NCBI RefSeq assembly: GCF_000018205.1
Contig: NC_009881.1
Location: 310,001-374,000 of the forward strand
DNA length: 64,000 bases
Direction: 5' to 3'
Source: Rickettsia akari str. Hartford
Lineage (GTDB): Bacteria > Pseudomonadota > Alphaproteobacteria > Rickettsiales > Rickettsiaceae
The notes below the pieces were generated by a model. The model searched no databases, was not told the DNA's origin, and was given only the letters and a program-made list of their open reading frames with translations. Below are positions 40,364 to 49,375 of this stretch, piece after piece; the first letter of the stretch is position 1; each line of letters opens with the position of its first letter. Position numbers and translations under genes: made by a program.

Positions 40364-41275
40364 ATGAACATTGATGTCAATACTCCTATTTCTTCTAGAT
40401 TAGATAAATATTTAAAACGTCTATATCCGTTATTGACTCAAGGAGTAATAGAGAAAGCATTACGTCAAAAACAAATTACCGTTAATGCTCAGAAAGCAGA
40501 AGCGAGTTTAAGAGTAAATGCCGGCGATAAAATTTTTATTAAAGATAAGTTTAATTTACCTGTTAAGTCACCCGAAAAATTAGTTTTTACCGATGCTGAA
40601 ATTAAACTAGCGCAGAAAATTACTATCGATTATCTGATATATGAAGATGATAATTTAATAGCTATAAATAAACCTGCAGGTCTTGCTACTCAAGGTGGCA
40701 GTAAAATAAATTTATCTATTGACTCTGCATTAAAATATTTGAATTATAAAGGTGCTGATTTTAAGCTAGTACATAGGTTAGATAAAGAAACAAGCGGTTT
40801 GCTCTTAATAGCTAAAAATTATTTAAGTAGTGTAAAACTGCATGATGCTTTTAAAGAAAAATTAATTGTAAAAACATATTGTGCTATAACCTATGGAAAG
40901 CCAATTAAAAATGTAGGAGAAGTTAGAAGTAATATAGAGAAGAGTAAAGGAAGTACACCTAAAATTACTGATATTGATAGTGAAAATGCTAAACTTGCCA
41001 TTACTTATTATAAATTACTTAAATCACTTGATAATAACTTATTTTTAATTGAGTTTACGCCGGTTACAGGTAGAATGCATCAATTAAGGTTGCATTCTAA
41101 ATTATTAGGTTGTCCGATAGTTGGAGATAATAAGTATGGTAATAAAGAAATAATGCCGTATAGCAAATATATGTTCTTGCATTCTAATAATATGTGTTTA
41201 TCTGAAAAGATTTTTGGTCAAGAGATTAAGTTAGAAGCAAAATTACCGTTTTATTTTACTATACGTCTTACATAG
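40364..41275 (+). CDS. rluC: Ribosomal large subunit pseudouridine synthase RluC-like
   Basis: Pseudouridylates 23S rRNA. The 303 residues begin with an S4 RNA-binding domain (SSRLDKYLKRLYPLLTQGVI), followed by the RluA-type catalytic domain: INKPAGLATQGGSK, the catalytic Asp in HRLDKETSGLLLIAK, and GRMHQLRLHSKLLGCPIVGD. The S4 domain and size fit RluC/RluD; RluC is the customary call in this group, but the exact target cannot be read from sequence. Confidence 0.9.
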   Translation: MNIDVNTPISSRLDKYLKRLYPLLTQGVIEKALRQKQITVNAQKAEASLRVNAGDKIFIKDKFNLPVKSPEKLVFTDAEIKLAQKITIDYLIYEDDNLIAINKPAGLATQGGSKINLSIDSALKYLNYKGADFKLVHRLDKETSGLLLIAKNYLSSVKLHDAFKEKLIVKTYCAITYGKPIKNVGEVRSNIEKSKGSTPKITDIDSENAKLAITYYKLLKSLDNNLFLIEFTPVTGRMHQLRLHSKLLGCPIVGDNKYGNKEIMPYSKYMFLHSNNMCLSEKIFGQEIKLEAKLPFYFTIRLT

Positions 41276-41284
41276 CTTGCTGCT

Positions 41285-41404
41285 AAAGGTAATTGGTACG
41301 TCGAGCCTAGACTTGAATCCTCACGTATGCTTGTGTACGCTGCGGTTCGAAGTGCAGTGTCTCTGTCACATCCCTATTTGTTAGCAAACGTTTGTAAGAC
41401 GTCT
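41285..41404. repeat. Palindromic element of the TTGG-TACGTC family (copy 2)
   Basis: Contains AATTGGTACGTCGAGCC, then CTTGAATCCTCACGTATGCT, TGTACGCTGCGGTTCGAAGT and a right arm with GTAAGACGTCTACTGATC. It starts just after the rluC stop. Confidence 0.65.
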
Positions 41405-41423
41405 ACTGATCAGTTTATGGAGT

Positions 41424-42617
41424 GTGGAAGTTATGATTCGTAGATATTTTGTATTGCTGCTTTTTTTAATTACTAATAGTATTGGTTGTTTTGCAGATAT
41501 ACAGCAAAGAATCAATGCAGCAGAAAAAGAATATATGAGTAATAGATTTTTAAATGCTGTTTTTATGTTTGCCGATGATTATAAACCTTTATTCACCGGT
41601 GCTAAAGGAATTTTTGCTTTAAACGGTGAGCAATTAAAAGCAAATGAAATGATGCCCATTGCTTCTGCTACAAAACCTTTTACAGCAGCAGGAATTTTAA
41701 AATTACAAGAACAGGAATTATTAAATATTAATGATAAAATCTATAAATATCTTGATCCGGACATGTGGGGTGGAAAAGTACCAGATTGGGCATATAAAAT
41801 ATCTATTCATAATTTATTAACGCATAGTAGCGGTATTGCTGAATATTTTAGTTTTGTTAAACTTGATTTAAATATGCCTCAGAAAGAGATTCACAAGAAA
41901 ATATTACAATTTGTTTCTTCTAAACCTTTAGAAATATCTATAGGGACAAAATTTAAATATAGTAATACTAATTTTGTTATACTCGGTATGATTATCGAAA
42001 AAGTAGCTAAAAAAGATTTAGGTGACTTTTTTTATGATGAATTTTTTAAACCTCTTGGCATGAAATCTACTAGTTTTGCTTCATATAGTGATGCTGCTAG
42101 AATTCAGAAAAATGTTGTTAGTGCTAATTATCCGGTAAGATATTTTTTAACGCCTAATAATAGTAATAAACCTATATTTACTCCTGTAATTGCTGAGTTT
42201 TTAGCAGTTCCTTGTGGAGATGGAGGGATCATATCAACCCCAAACGATCTAGTTAAATGGTATAGGGCATTAAATGAGGGGACAATTCTTTCTAAGAAGT
42301 CGTATAAACTTATGACTACTAAATATTTTTTAGCAAAAGATACAGAAGGGCGTAAGTCTTATATGGGTTACGGTATTTTTCTTACGGATCTTGATTCTAA
42401 GCATTTAATGATTCATTATACGGGAAAAGCCCTTGGCATACAAAGTGAAGCAGGATATGTTTTGCCTGATAATCTTTATTTTGCTATACTTAGTAATACT
42501 ATGATTAAAATTCCTGAAGAAGAAAAAGATAAAATTGACATGAAAAATCCTTTAAATCAACTTGGAATAATTTATTTCAGAGATGCAATAATAGAGGCAG
42601 CTATAAAAAATGATTAA
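41424..42617 (+). CDS. Serine beta-lactamase/D-Ala-carboxypeptidase family protein
   Basis: A 397-residue (GTG 41424) or 394-residue (ATG 41433) exported protein with a signal peptide (MIRRYFVLLLFLITNSIGCF). It has the penicillin-binding fold of class C beta-lactamases and esterases: SxxK as SATK in MPIASATKPFTAAGILKLQE, YxN as YSN in FKYSNTNFVILGMIIEKVAK, and HTG-like HYTGKALG near the C-terminus. Family members include AmpC, EstB and D-aminopeptidases, so whether it acts on beta-lactams, wall peptides or esters is open. Confidence 0.85.
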   Translation: MEVMIRRYFVLLLFLITNSIGCFADIQQRINAAEKEYMSNRFLNAVFMFADDYKPLFTGAKGIFALNGEQLKANEMMPIASATKPFTAAGILKLQEQELLNINDKIYKYLDPDMWGGKVPDWAYKISIHNLLTHSSGIAEYFSFVKLDLNMPQKEIHKKILQFVSSKPLEISIGTKFKYSNTNFVILGMIIEKVAKKDLGDFFYDEFFKPLGMKSTSFASYSDAARIQKNVVSANYPVRYFLTPNNSNKPIFTPVIAEFLAVPCGDGGIISTPNDLVKWYRALNEGTILSKKSYKLMTTKYFLAKDTEGRKSYMGYGIFLTDLDSKHLMIHYTGKALGIQSEAGYVLPDNLYFAILSNTMIKIPEEEKDKIDMKNPLNQLGIIYFRDAIIEAAIKND

Positions 42618-42630
42618 ATAAAAACATTAA

Positions 42631-43464
42631 ATGAAGATAGTGACTTGGAATATTAATTCATTGCGTCTACGGATTGACTTATTAAGAAAATTAGTATATG
42701 AACATCAGCCGGATATTATTTTACTTCAAGAAACCAAGGTATCGGACTCATTATTTCCTCTTGAAGTTATTAAAAATATAGGCTATGAACATGTAATATA
42801 TTCAGGGCAGAAGTCATATAATGGTGTTGCTATTATTTCAAAATTTCCTTTGAATAATGTTTTTTCATTAGAGTTATATAATAGTGATAAAAGGCATATA
42901 GCGGCTATAGTTAATGATATAGAAATACATAATTTTTATGTTCCTGCTGGTGGTGATATACCTGATATAGATGCAAACTTAAAATTTAAGCATAAGCTCG
43001 AATATGTAAGGTTAATGCAGGAATGGCTAACTACTAACCGTACTAGGAACGATAAAATTATCATTGTTGGGGACTTGAATATTGCTCCGCATGAACATGA
43101 TGTATGGTCTAGTAAGCAGTTGAGAAATGTTATCAGCCATACCGATATTGAACGCTCGTTATTGGTAGAGCTACAAAATTCGTTAAGTTTTATCGATAGT
43201 AGCAGGTATTTTGTTCCACTCGACGAAAAGTTTTATACTTGGTGGAGCTATAGAAATATAGATTGGAAAAAATCTAACAGAGGTAGAAGGCTTGATCATA
43301 TTTGGGTTAGCAATAATTTAAAAGATGCATTATTTTCTATGCATTTACTATCAGAAGCACGTGATTGGTTGCAGCCTTCAGACCATGTGCCGTATTTTGT
43401 GACTTTGGATGTCATTCCCGTGGAGGCGGGCATCCAAAAACAGATGTCATCCAGTGGCTCTTGA
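42631..43464 (+). CDS. xthA: Exodeoxyribonuclease III
   Basis: AP endonuclease/3' exonuclease for base excision repair. The 277 residues include KIVTWNINSLRLR, DIILLQETKVSD, YNGVAIISK, GDLNIAPHEHDVW and the terminal SDHVPYFVTLD, covering all catalytic blocks. After the natural end (about residue 259) the frame continues into a palindromic element and adds VIPVEAGIQKQMSSSGS before the stop, an acquired tail. Confidence 0.93.
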   Translation: MKIVTWNINSLRLRIDLLRKLVYEHQPDIILLQETKVSDSLFPLEVIKNIGYEHVIYSGQKSYNGVAIISKFPLNNVFSLELYNSDKRHIAAIVNDIEIHNFYVPAGGDIPDIDANLKFKHKLEYVRLMQEWLTTNRTRNDKIIIVGDLNIAPHEHDVWSSKQLRNVISHTDIERSLLVELQNSLSFIDSSRYFVPLDEKFYTWWSYRNIDWKKSNRGRRLDHIWVSNNLKDALFSMHLLSEARDWLQPSDHVPYFVTLDVIPVEAGIQKQMSSSGS

Positions 43465-43476
43465 CCACTGGATGAA
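43410..43476. repeat. Palindromic element forming the xthA 3' end
   Basis: TGTCATTCCCGTGGAGGCGGGCATCC followed by CATCCAGTGG...CCACTGGATG, which is a local inverted repeat (CATCCAGTGG/CCACTGGATG). The xthA frame runs through it to a TGA inside the second part. Confidence 0.75.
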
Positions 43477-43505
43477 AATATACTATAGGAGTATAGGAGT
43501 AATGA

Positions 43506-44486
43506 GTGGATATTAAGTTAGGAAAATATAAGCCGATCAAAGAGGAATATTTAAGAGCTTTTAAGGAAGTACTATTAGTGCGTCGTTTTGAAGAAAAATG
43601 CGGGCAGCTATACGGAGTGGGAGAAATAGGCGGTTTTTGTCATTTATATATAGGTCAGGAAGCAGGGATTGTTGCTGTAAATATGGTCAGGCAAAAAGGT
43701 GATAGTATGATTACTAGCTATCGTGACCATGCTCATATTATTTTAGCCGGAACTGAGCCTAAAGACGTTCTTGCCGAGCTTATGGGGCGCGCTACAGGCT
43801 GCTCAAAAGGCAAGGGCGGTTCGATGCATTTATTTGACGTACCGCGCAAATTCTACGGTGGACATGGTATAGTGGGAGCTCAAGTACCTATAGGCACAGG
43901 GCTTGCTTTTGCAGAGAAATATAACGGTACGAATAATATCTGTTTTACTTTTTTAGGTGACGGTGCGGTTAATCAAGGTCAGGTATATGAAGCTTTGAAT
44001 ATGGCTGCTTTATGGGGTTTACCTGTAGTTTATATTATTGAAAATAACGAATATTCGATGGGAACATCTGTAGCACGTTCTACCTTTATGTGTGATTTAT
44101 ATAAAAAAGGGGAATCGTTTGGGATTAAAGGATGTCAGTTAGACGGTATGGATTTTGAAGAAATGTATAACGGCTTTAAGCAAGCAGCCGAGTATGTTAG
44201 GGAAAATAGCTTCCCGTTGATATTAGAGGTAAAAACTTATCGTTATCGTGGGCATTCGATGTCTGACCCGGCAAAATATCGCAGTAAAGAAGAAGTTGAG
44301 AAATATAAAGAGCGTGACCCATTAGTAATAATAAGAAAAACGATACTTGACAATAAATATGCAACCGAAGCGGATTTAAAAGAGATAGAACAGTCAGTTA
44401 AGGAAATTGTGAAAGAAGCAGTAGAGTTTTCAGAAAATTCACCGTTGCCTGATGAGTCGGAGTTGTATACAAATGTATACGTTTAG
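43506..44486 (+). CDS. pdhA: Pyruvate dehydrogenase E1 component, alpha subunit
   Basis: Thiamine-diphosphate-dependent decarboxylase subunit of pyruvate dehydrogenase. The 326 residues show LVRRFEEKCGQLYGVGEIGG, GMHLF preceded by GKGGS, the cofactor motif GDGAVNQGQVYEALNMAALW ending with NN, and the phosphorylation-loop region YRYRGHSMSDPAKYR. GTG start at 43506 preceded by two AGGAGT Shine-Dalgarno-like copies; the nearby ATG at 43502 is out of frame. Paired with pdhB. Confidence 0.96.
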   Translation: MDIKLGKYKPIKEEYLRAFKEVLLVRRFEEKCGQLYGVGEIGGFCHLYIGQEAGIVAVNMVRQKGDSMITSYRDHAHIILAGTEPKDVLAELMGRATGCSKGKGGSMHLFDVPRKFYGGHGIVGAQVPIGTGLAFAEKYNGTNNICFTFLGDGAVNQGQVYEALNMAALWGLPVVYIIENNEYSMGTSVARSTFMCDLYKKGESFGIKGCQLDGMDFEEMYNGFKQAAEYVRENSFPLILEVKTYRYRGHSMSDPAKYRSKEEVEKYKERDPLVIIRKTILDNKYATEADLKEIEQSVKEIVKEAVEFSENSPLPDESELYTNVYV

Positions 44487-44491
44487 TATTT

Positions 44492-44527
44492 TCTATGTCA
44501 TTCCTGCAAAAGCAGGAATGACATAGA
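44492..44527. repeat. Perfect 16-bp-stem hairpin between pdhA and pdhB
   Basis: Positions 44492-44507 and 44512-44527 are exact inverted copies around an AAAA loop (stem contains TATGTCATTCCTGC). A minimal TGTCATTCC-family element. No T-run follows on either side, so it is not an obvious terminator, but it lies within the pdhA-pdhB transcript. Confidence 0.9.
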
Positions 44528-44593
44528 TATCCACGCAACAATACCATAGGCACTATGTGAATGACACAAACTTTAATCAAATAAAAAAGAAAA

Positions 44594-45574
44594 ATGCAAA
44601 TAACGGTACGTGAAGCGTTGCGTGATGCGATGCGAGAAGAGATGATAAGAGACGATAAAGTTTTTGTCATGGGTGAGGAAGTTGCAGAGTATCAAGGAGC
44701 TTACAAGGTAACTCAAGGATTACTAGAGCAATTTGGTCCTAAGAGAGTAATTGATACGCCAATAACGGAATATGGTTTTGCAGGGCTTGCAGTCGGAGCA
44801 GCTTTTGCAGGACTGCGCCCGATCGTGGAGTTTATGACCTTTAACTTTGCTATGCAAGCATTCGATCATATAGTTAATTCAGCTGCAAAAACGCATTACA
44901 TGTCAGGCGGGCAGGTCAAATGTCCGATAGTATTTAGAGGACCAAACGGAGCAGCAAGTAGAGTAGCCGCACAACATAGCCAAAATTATACAGCTTGTTA
45001 TTCTCACATTCCAGGGTTAAAAGTAGTAGCTCCTTATGGTGCAGAAGATCATAAAGGGCTTATGCTTACAGCTATTAGGGACAATAATCCCGTTGTTTTT
45101 TTAGAAAATGAAATTTTATACGGTCATAGTTTTTACGTACCGGAAACAATCGAGCCTATACCCTATGGTCAGGCAAAAATTTTAAAAGAAGGTAGTAGCG
45201 TCACTATAGTCACTTTTTCGATTCAAGTAAAACTTGCCTTAGATGCCGCAAATGTTTTACATGGTGATAATATTGATTGTGAAGTTATTGATCTGCGCAC
45301 TATTAAACCGCTTGATACGGATACAATAATAGAATCGGTGAAAAAAACTAATCGTTTAGTTGTAGTAGAAGAAGGGTGGTTTTTTGCAGGTGTTGGAGCA
45401 AGTATTGCTTCTATTGTTATGAAAGAAGCATTCGATTATTTAGATGCTCCGATAGAGATTGTAAGCGGTAAAGACGTACCACTTCCTTATGCCATTAATT
45501 TAGAAAAATTAGCTCTGCCGAGCGAGAGCGACGTAATAGAAGCAGTAAAGAAAGTTTGTTATTATAGTGTTTAG
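44594..45574 (+). CDS. pdhB: Pyruvate dehydrogenase E1 component, beta subunit
   Basis: Partner of PdhA; the two form the alpha2beta2 E1. The 326 residues start [20 protein letters not shown], with [20 protein letters not shown] carrying the catalytic Glu, [40 protein letters not shown] and a C-terminal transketolase domain ([20 protein letters not shown]). It has no fused lipoyl domain, unlike many alphaproteobacteria. The E2 gene is not adjacent. Confidence 0.96.
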   Translation: MQITVREALRDAMREEMIRDDKVFVMGEEVAEYQGAYKVTQGLLEQFGPKRVIDTPITEYGFAGLAVGAAFAGLRPIVEFMTFNFAMQAFDHIVNSAAKTHYMSGGQVKCPIVFRGPNGAASRVAAQHSQNYTACYSHIPGLKVVAPYGAEDHKGLMLTAIRDNNPVVFLENEILYGHSFYVPETIEPIPYGQAKILKEGSSVTIVTFSIQVKLALDAANVLHGDNIDCEVIDLRTIKPLDTDTIIESVKKTNRLVVVEEGWFFAGVGASIASIVMKEAFDYLDAPIEIVSGKDVPLPYAINLEKLALPSESDVIEAVKKVCYYSV

Positions 45575-45614
45575 GGGTATTTAGGTTATTCCTGAGACAT
45601 TGTGGTATGACCTG

Positions 45615-45714
45615 ATGTCATGCCCGTGTAGGCGGGAATCCAGCAAAACCTATAACAACTAGTTTTTAGGTTTATTTTATCAAATATATAGTTCCACGCT
45701 TTCGCAGGAATGAC
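45615..45714. repeat. Palindromic element between pdhB and typA
   Basis: TGTCATGCCCGTGTAGGCGGGAATCC at the left and TTCCACGCTTTCGCAGGAATGACA at the right, in the convergent space between pdhB and typA. Confidence 0.7.
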
Positions 45715-45761
45715 AGTGGGATCGCTGCAACAAGGTTACATTTTTCACTAGTAATGTCTTG

Positions 45762-47591
45762 CTACTTCGCAGCTCTTTTACGGTCGTTAGGGTCAAGTAG
45801 AGCTTTACGTAAACGAATAGATTTTGGTGTTACTTCAACCCTTTCATCATCTTGTATATAGCTAATTGCCTGCTCTAGAGTTAAAAGCATTGGCGGCGTT
45901 AGTCTTATGGCTTCGTCTTTTCCGGAAGCTCTAACGTTGCTTAGTTGTCTTGCTTTTAGTGGGTTTACCTCTAAATCATTCTCACGGTTATGTTCTCCGA
46001 TAATCATACCTCTATATACTTTATCGCTAGGGTTTATAAACATTTTCCCCCTTTCTTCTAGATTCCATAGAGCATATGCTACCGCCGCCCCGTCACCGTT
46101 AGAGATTAGCACGCCGTTACGTCTTCCCGCGATAGCTCCTTTATAATTAGCGTATCCGTGGAAAATACGGTTCATAATTCCCGTGCCTCGTGTTTCGGTT
46201 AAAAATTGGCTGTGATAACCGATTAACCCTCTAGACGGTCCGATAAACGTAACACGGCTTTTACCGCCGCCTGATGGTCTCATATCAGTCATGTCAGCTT
46301 TTCTAAGTGCTAAAGATTTTACGACCACTCCAACATAATCGTCATCAACGTCAACCTGGATTTCTTCCATAGGTTCTTGCTTGTTACCTTTCCCATCGGT
46401 TTGGAATAATACTTCGGGTCTACTTATAGATAACTCAAACCCTTCGCGACGCATAGTTTCGATTAAGATACCAAGCTGTAATTCTCCTCGTCCCGCAACT
46501 TGGAAAGCATTTTTTTCAGCTGCTTCGGTAACTTTTAGTGCCACGTTACTCTCAATCTCACGCATTAACCTCGCTCCAATCAAGCTTGATGTAACTTTTG
46601 TCCCTTCACTTCCTGCAAGCGGTGAGTCATTAACGCTAAAAGTCATGGATAAAGTTGGGGGGTCAATAGGTAGAGATGGTACAGCTTCGGTTACTTCAGG
46701 TGAGCAGATAGTATCGGCAACATTGGCGTTTTCCACCCCTGCTACGGCAATAATATCACCAGCTATAGCCTCATCTATAGCGATTCTCTCTAAGCCTCTA
46801 AAGGCTAATATTTTAGTGATACGTCCGGTTTCAAGTACTTTATTCTCACGATTTAATACTTTTATGTTTTGGTTGATTTTGACAGTGCCGTTTTGTACAC
46901 GCCCTGTTAGAACTCTCCCAAAGAAAGAATTATATTCTCTAGTAGTAATAAGCATAGAAAACGGTGCTTTATCATCGGCTGCAGGCGTAGGTACATGTGT
47001 TACTATTAGGTCGAAAAGCGGAGCTAAATCATCTGCTAAATTATCTAAAGGATTTATTTTATCATCAAAGTTTAAAGATGCTCTGCCTGCTCTACCTGAT
47101 GCATAGACTATAGGGAAATCAAGCTGGTCGTTATTTGCCTCGAGTGCAACAAATAGCTCGAATACTTCTTCGATAACTTCTTTAATTCTTTGGTCGTCTC
47201 TATCGATTTTATTAATAACAACGATAGGTTTTAAGTTGAGCTTTAAAGCTTTAGAAAGCACGAATTTTGTTTGCGGCATTGGTCCTTCAGAAGCGTCGAC
47301 AAGTAGCACGACACCGTCAACCATACTTAATATGCGTTCTACTTCACCGCCAAAATCAGCATGCCCAGGTGTATCAACGATATTAATACGGATATCGTTC
47401 CACATAAGAGCAGTGCATTTGGCTAGTATTGTTATTCCACGCTCACGCTCAAGATCATTAGAGTCCATAGCACGCTCGGCTACTGCTTGGTTAGCCCTAA
47501 ATGTCCCGCTTTGTTTAAGCATATTATCAACAAGGGTAGTTTTCCCATGATCAACGTGGGCAATAATTGCTATATTACGAATAGGTGTCAT
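45762..47591 (-). CDS. typA: GTP-binding protein TypA/BipA
   Basis: Ribosome-associated translational GTPase active under stress. The 609 residues contain G1 IIAHVDHGKTTLVDNML, RGITIL, DTPGHADFGGEVERILSMVD, NKIDRDD, domain II and III repeats, and the C-terminal domain GIMNRIFHGYANYKGAIAGR. The spacing and the short insertion-free G domain separate it from LepA and EF-G. ATG start matches the family N-terminus (MTPIRNIAIIAHVDHGKTT). Confidence 0.96.
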   Translation of the reverse strand: MTPIRNIAIIAHVDHGKTTLVDNMLKQSGTFRANQAVAERAMDSNDLERERGITILAKCTALMWNDIRINIVDTPGHADFGGEVERILSMVDGVVLLVDASEGPMPQTKFVLSKALKLNLKPIVVINKIDRDDQRIKEVIEEVFELFVALEANNDQLDFPIVYASGRAGRASLNFDDKINPLDNLADDLAPLFDLIVTHVPTPAADDKAPFSMLITTREYNSFFGRVLTGRVQNGTVKINQNIKVLNRENKVLETGRITKILAFRGLERIAIDEAIAGDIIAVAGVENANVADTICSPEVTEAVPSLPIDPPTLSMTFSVNDSPLAGSEGTKVTSSLIGARLMREIESNVALKVTEAAEKNAFQVAGRGELQLGILIETMRREGFELSISRPEVLFQTDGKGNKQEPMEEIQVDVDDDYVGVVVKSLALRKADMTDMRPSGGGKSRVTFIGPSRGLIGYHSQFLTETRGTGIMNRIFHGYANYKGAIAGRRNGVLISNGDGAAVAYALWNLEERGKMFINPSDKVYRGMIIGEHNRENDLEVNPLKARQLSNVRASGKDEAIRLTPPMLLTLEQAISYIQDDERVEVTPKSIRLRKALLDPNDRKRAAK

Positions 47592-47738
47592 CTTTAAAAA
47601 CTCTCACAAGTGTACAATAGTATTCCGTATTATACACTAAAATACCAAAAAATAGAATCAAGTTCTTGAAAAATAAATTGGTTTAACTGCAGAATAAAAA
47701 TTACTGAGAATATTTAAACTTTAAAATAAGAGAAATTA

Positions 47739-48377
47739 ATGAACTATAATATAGCACTATTTATATTTGATTTTGACGGTACTTGAGTTAATGGGGCATT
47801 CGCATAATTATATAGGGGAGAGGTTAGGAGGCTTAATAGCACGTAATATACAAAATCGCTTTTTTAGCGCATATGAGGACCGTGCTAAAGAAATAGCTAG
47901 GCTTGAACCAAAATTCATTATAGAGCTGATGGAGAAATTGCTAGATAGTGATTAATTTAGGTGCGAACAATGAAGAGCAATTAGTAAGTCTTTTTAAGAA
48001 TATGATATTATCTGGTCATAAAATAGCTATAGCATCATTTAATGATTATCATCATGCTGTAAAATATGCATTAGAAACCTTACTGGGACAGGAAGATGCA
48101 GCAAAAATTTATATCAAATCAGCTTGACCTTCTAATAATTTTTAAGAAATACAAATTTTGTACTAAAAAAGAATATATAAGAAAAATAACTAATAATACT
48201 GGAGTAACTAATACAAAAAATGTATTTTTCATGGATGATGATATTAAATATGTCAATGCTGCAAAATACTATGGTATTACAGAAGTTTTGGTTGAGAATA
48301 AAGGAAAAGAGCATATTCATAAAGCTTTTAATTTTTTATATGAATTTAATGAACAGCATGAAATTTATGTTGAGTGA
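47739..48377 (+). pseudogene. HAD-superfamily hydrolase remnant
   Basis: ATG at 47739 begins MNYNIALFIFDFDGT, the HAD motif I, and stops immediately after. Coding sense resumes in other frames: HSHNYIGERLGGLIARNIQN, then SLFKNMILSGHKIAIASFND (motif II region), and finally TKNVFFMDDDIKYVNAAKYY (motif III), each separated by frame changes. A HAD phosphatase gene broken at four points. The last piece (48096-48377) is open but lacks the catalytic N-terminus. Confidence 0.75.
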
Positions 48378-48593
48378 AATTATCTTGATACTTCATCTCT
48401 TCTTAGTGAAAAAGATTTAAAGCAAAAAATAATAGAAAGTATTGGATTTTAACATTATTCTAAGTGATTATTATTCGGAACATACACCACATGGAAATGA
48501 TAAGGTACTAACGTTAGGTGACGATTAAGTTTTTAATGATAGACAAATCACCTGATGTGATTTATTCTTGGATTAATAGATGGGTTGCTCCAA

Positions 48594-48700
48594 TGTTATT
48601 CCCGCGTAGACTGGAATCCAGCGTAAAGCGAGCTTTTAATTTCAAAAATTTGCTGCAGTGATACATTGTTTCTGGATCCACGCCTACGCGGGAATGACAT
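48594..48700. repeat. Palindromic element upstream of skp
   Basis: TGTTATTCCCGCGTAGACTGGAATCC at the left and TCTGGATCCACGCCTACGCGGGAATGACAT at the right (arms about 20 bases) enclosing an AT-rich centre. A well-kept member of the family at 8650. Confidence 0.75.
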
Positions 48701-48740
48701 CATTCAATATAGCGCTTAAGTCTAAATTATAGGACCAAAG

Positions 48741-49295
48741 ATGATATACCGCATATTATGTTTATGCATATTCATAATAAATTTCTCAATGATTACGGAG
48801 GCACAAAATGTGCCGATTAAAGAAGATAATTTTAAAGTTAGAGTAGCTGTTGCTGATGTCCAATCTATATTGGAAGGTTCGATAGCTATAAAAGATTTAC
48901 GTAATAAAATTGAAAAGCTTAATAATAAAATTCAAGAGGATATTGCAGCAAAAGAAGCAGAATTTAAACCGCTGGAAGAGAAGTTGCTAAATGAGCGTTC
49001 TAATTTAAGTGAAACCGAATTTGAGCATAAAGTAAACGAATTTAATGCAAAAGTTAGCCACGTTAGAAAAGAAATTCAGATTAAGAAAACAAAGCTTGAA
49101 CAAGCACACGCTGAGGCTATGAGTATAGTCCATGAAACAACTATCACAATAATTAGTGAACTTGCCGAGAAATATAACCTTAATTTGGTAATTCCAAGTG
49201 CTCAAGTCTTATATGCCAAAAATAATTTGAATATAACTTCCGAAGTAACTTTTATGTTGAATGAAAGGTTAAAAGAAGTAATGATAAACTATTGA
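48741..49295 (+). CDS. skp: Periplasmic chaperone Skp/OmpH
   Basis: Trimeric periplasmic chaperone that carries unfolded outer membrane proteins. The 184 residues have a signal peptide (MIYRILCLCIFIINFSMITE, cleavage near ITEA), FKVRVAVADVQSILEGSIAI, a long charged coiled coil (about 65-135) forming the tentacles, and a C-terminal strand region (NLNLVIPSAQVLYAKNNLNI). Family marks fit OmpH/Skp. It works with BamB and the Bam complex. Confidence 0.88.
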   Translation: MIYRILCLCIFIINFSMITEAQNVPIKEDNFKVRVAVADVQSILEGSIAIKDLRNKIEKLNNKIQEDIAAKEAEFKPLEEKLLNERSNLSETEFEHKVNEFNAKVSHVRKEIQIKKTKLEQAHAEAMSIVHETTITIISELAEKYNLNLVIPSAQVLYAKNNLNITSEVTFMLNERLKEVMINY

Positions 49296-49375
49296 TTGTA
49301 TTGTATATGTCATTCTTGTCTACGCTGGGATAACATAGGACATAACAACACTATTATTTAACAAGAGTATTTAAT

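Noticed and set aside
44492..44527. Rho-independent terminator after pdhA
   Set aside because: No U-run follows the stem on either strand, and pdhB must be expressed with pdhA.
46381..47106. 241-codon open frame on the plus strand
   Set aside because: It is the antisense of typA; typA has all GTPase motifs and the plus-strand translation resembles no protein.
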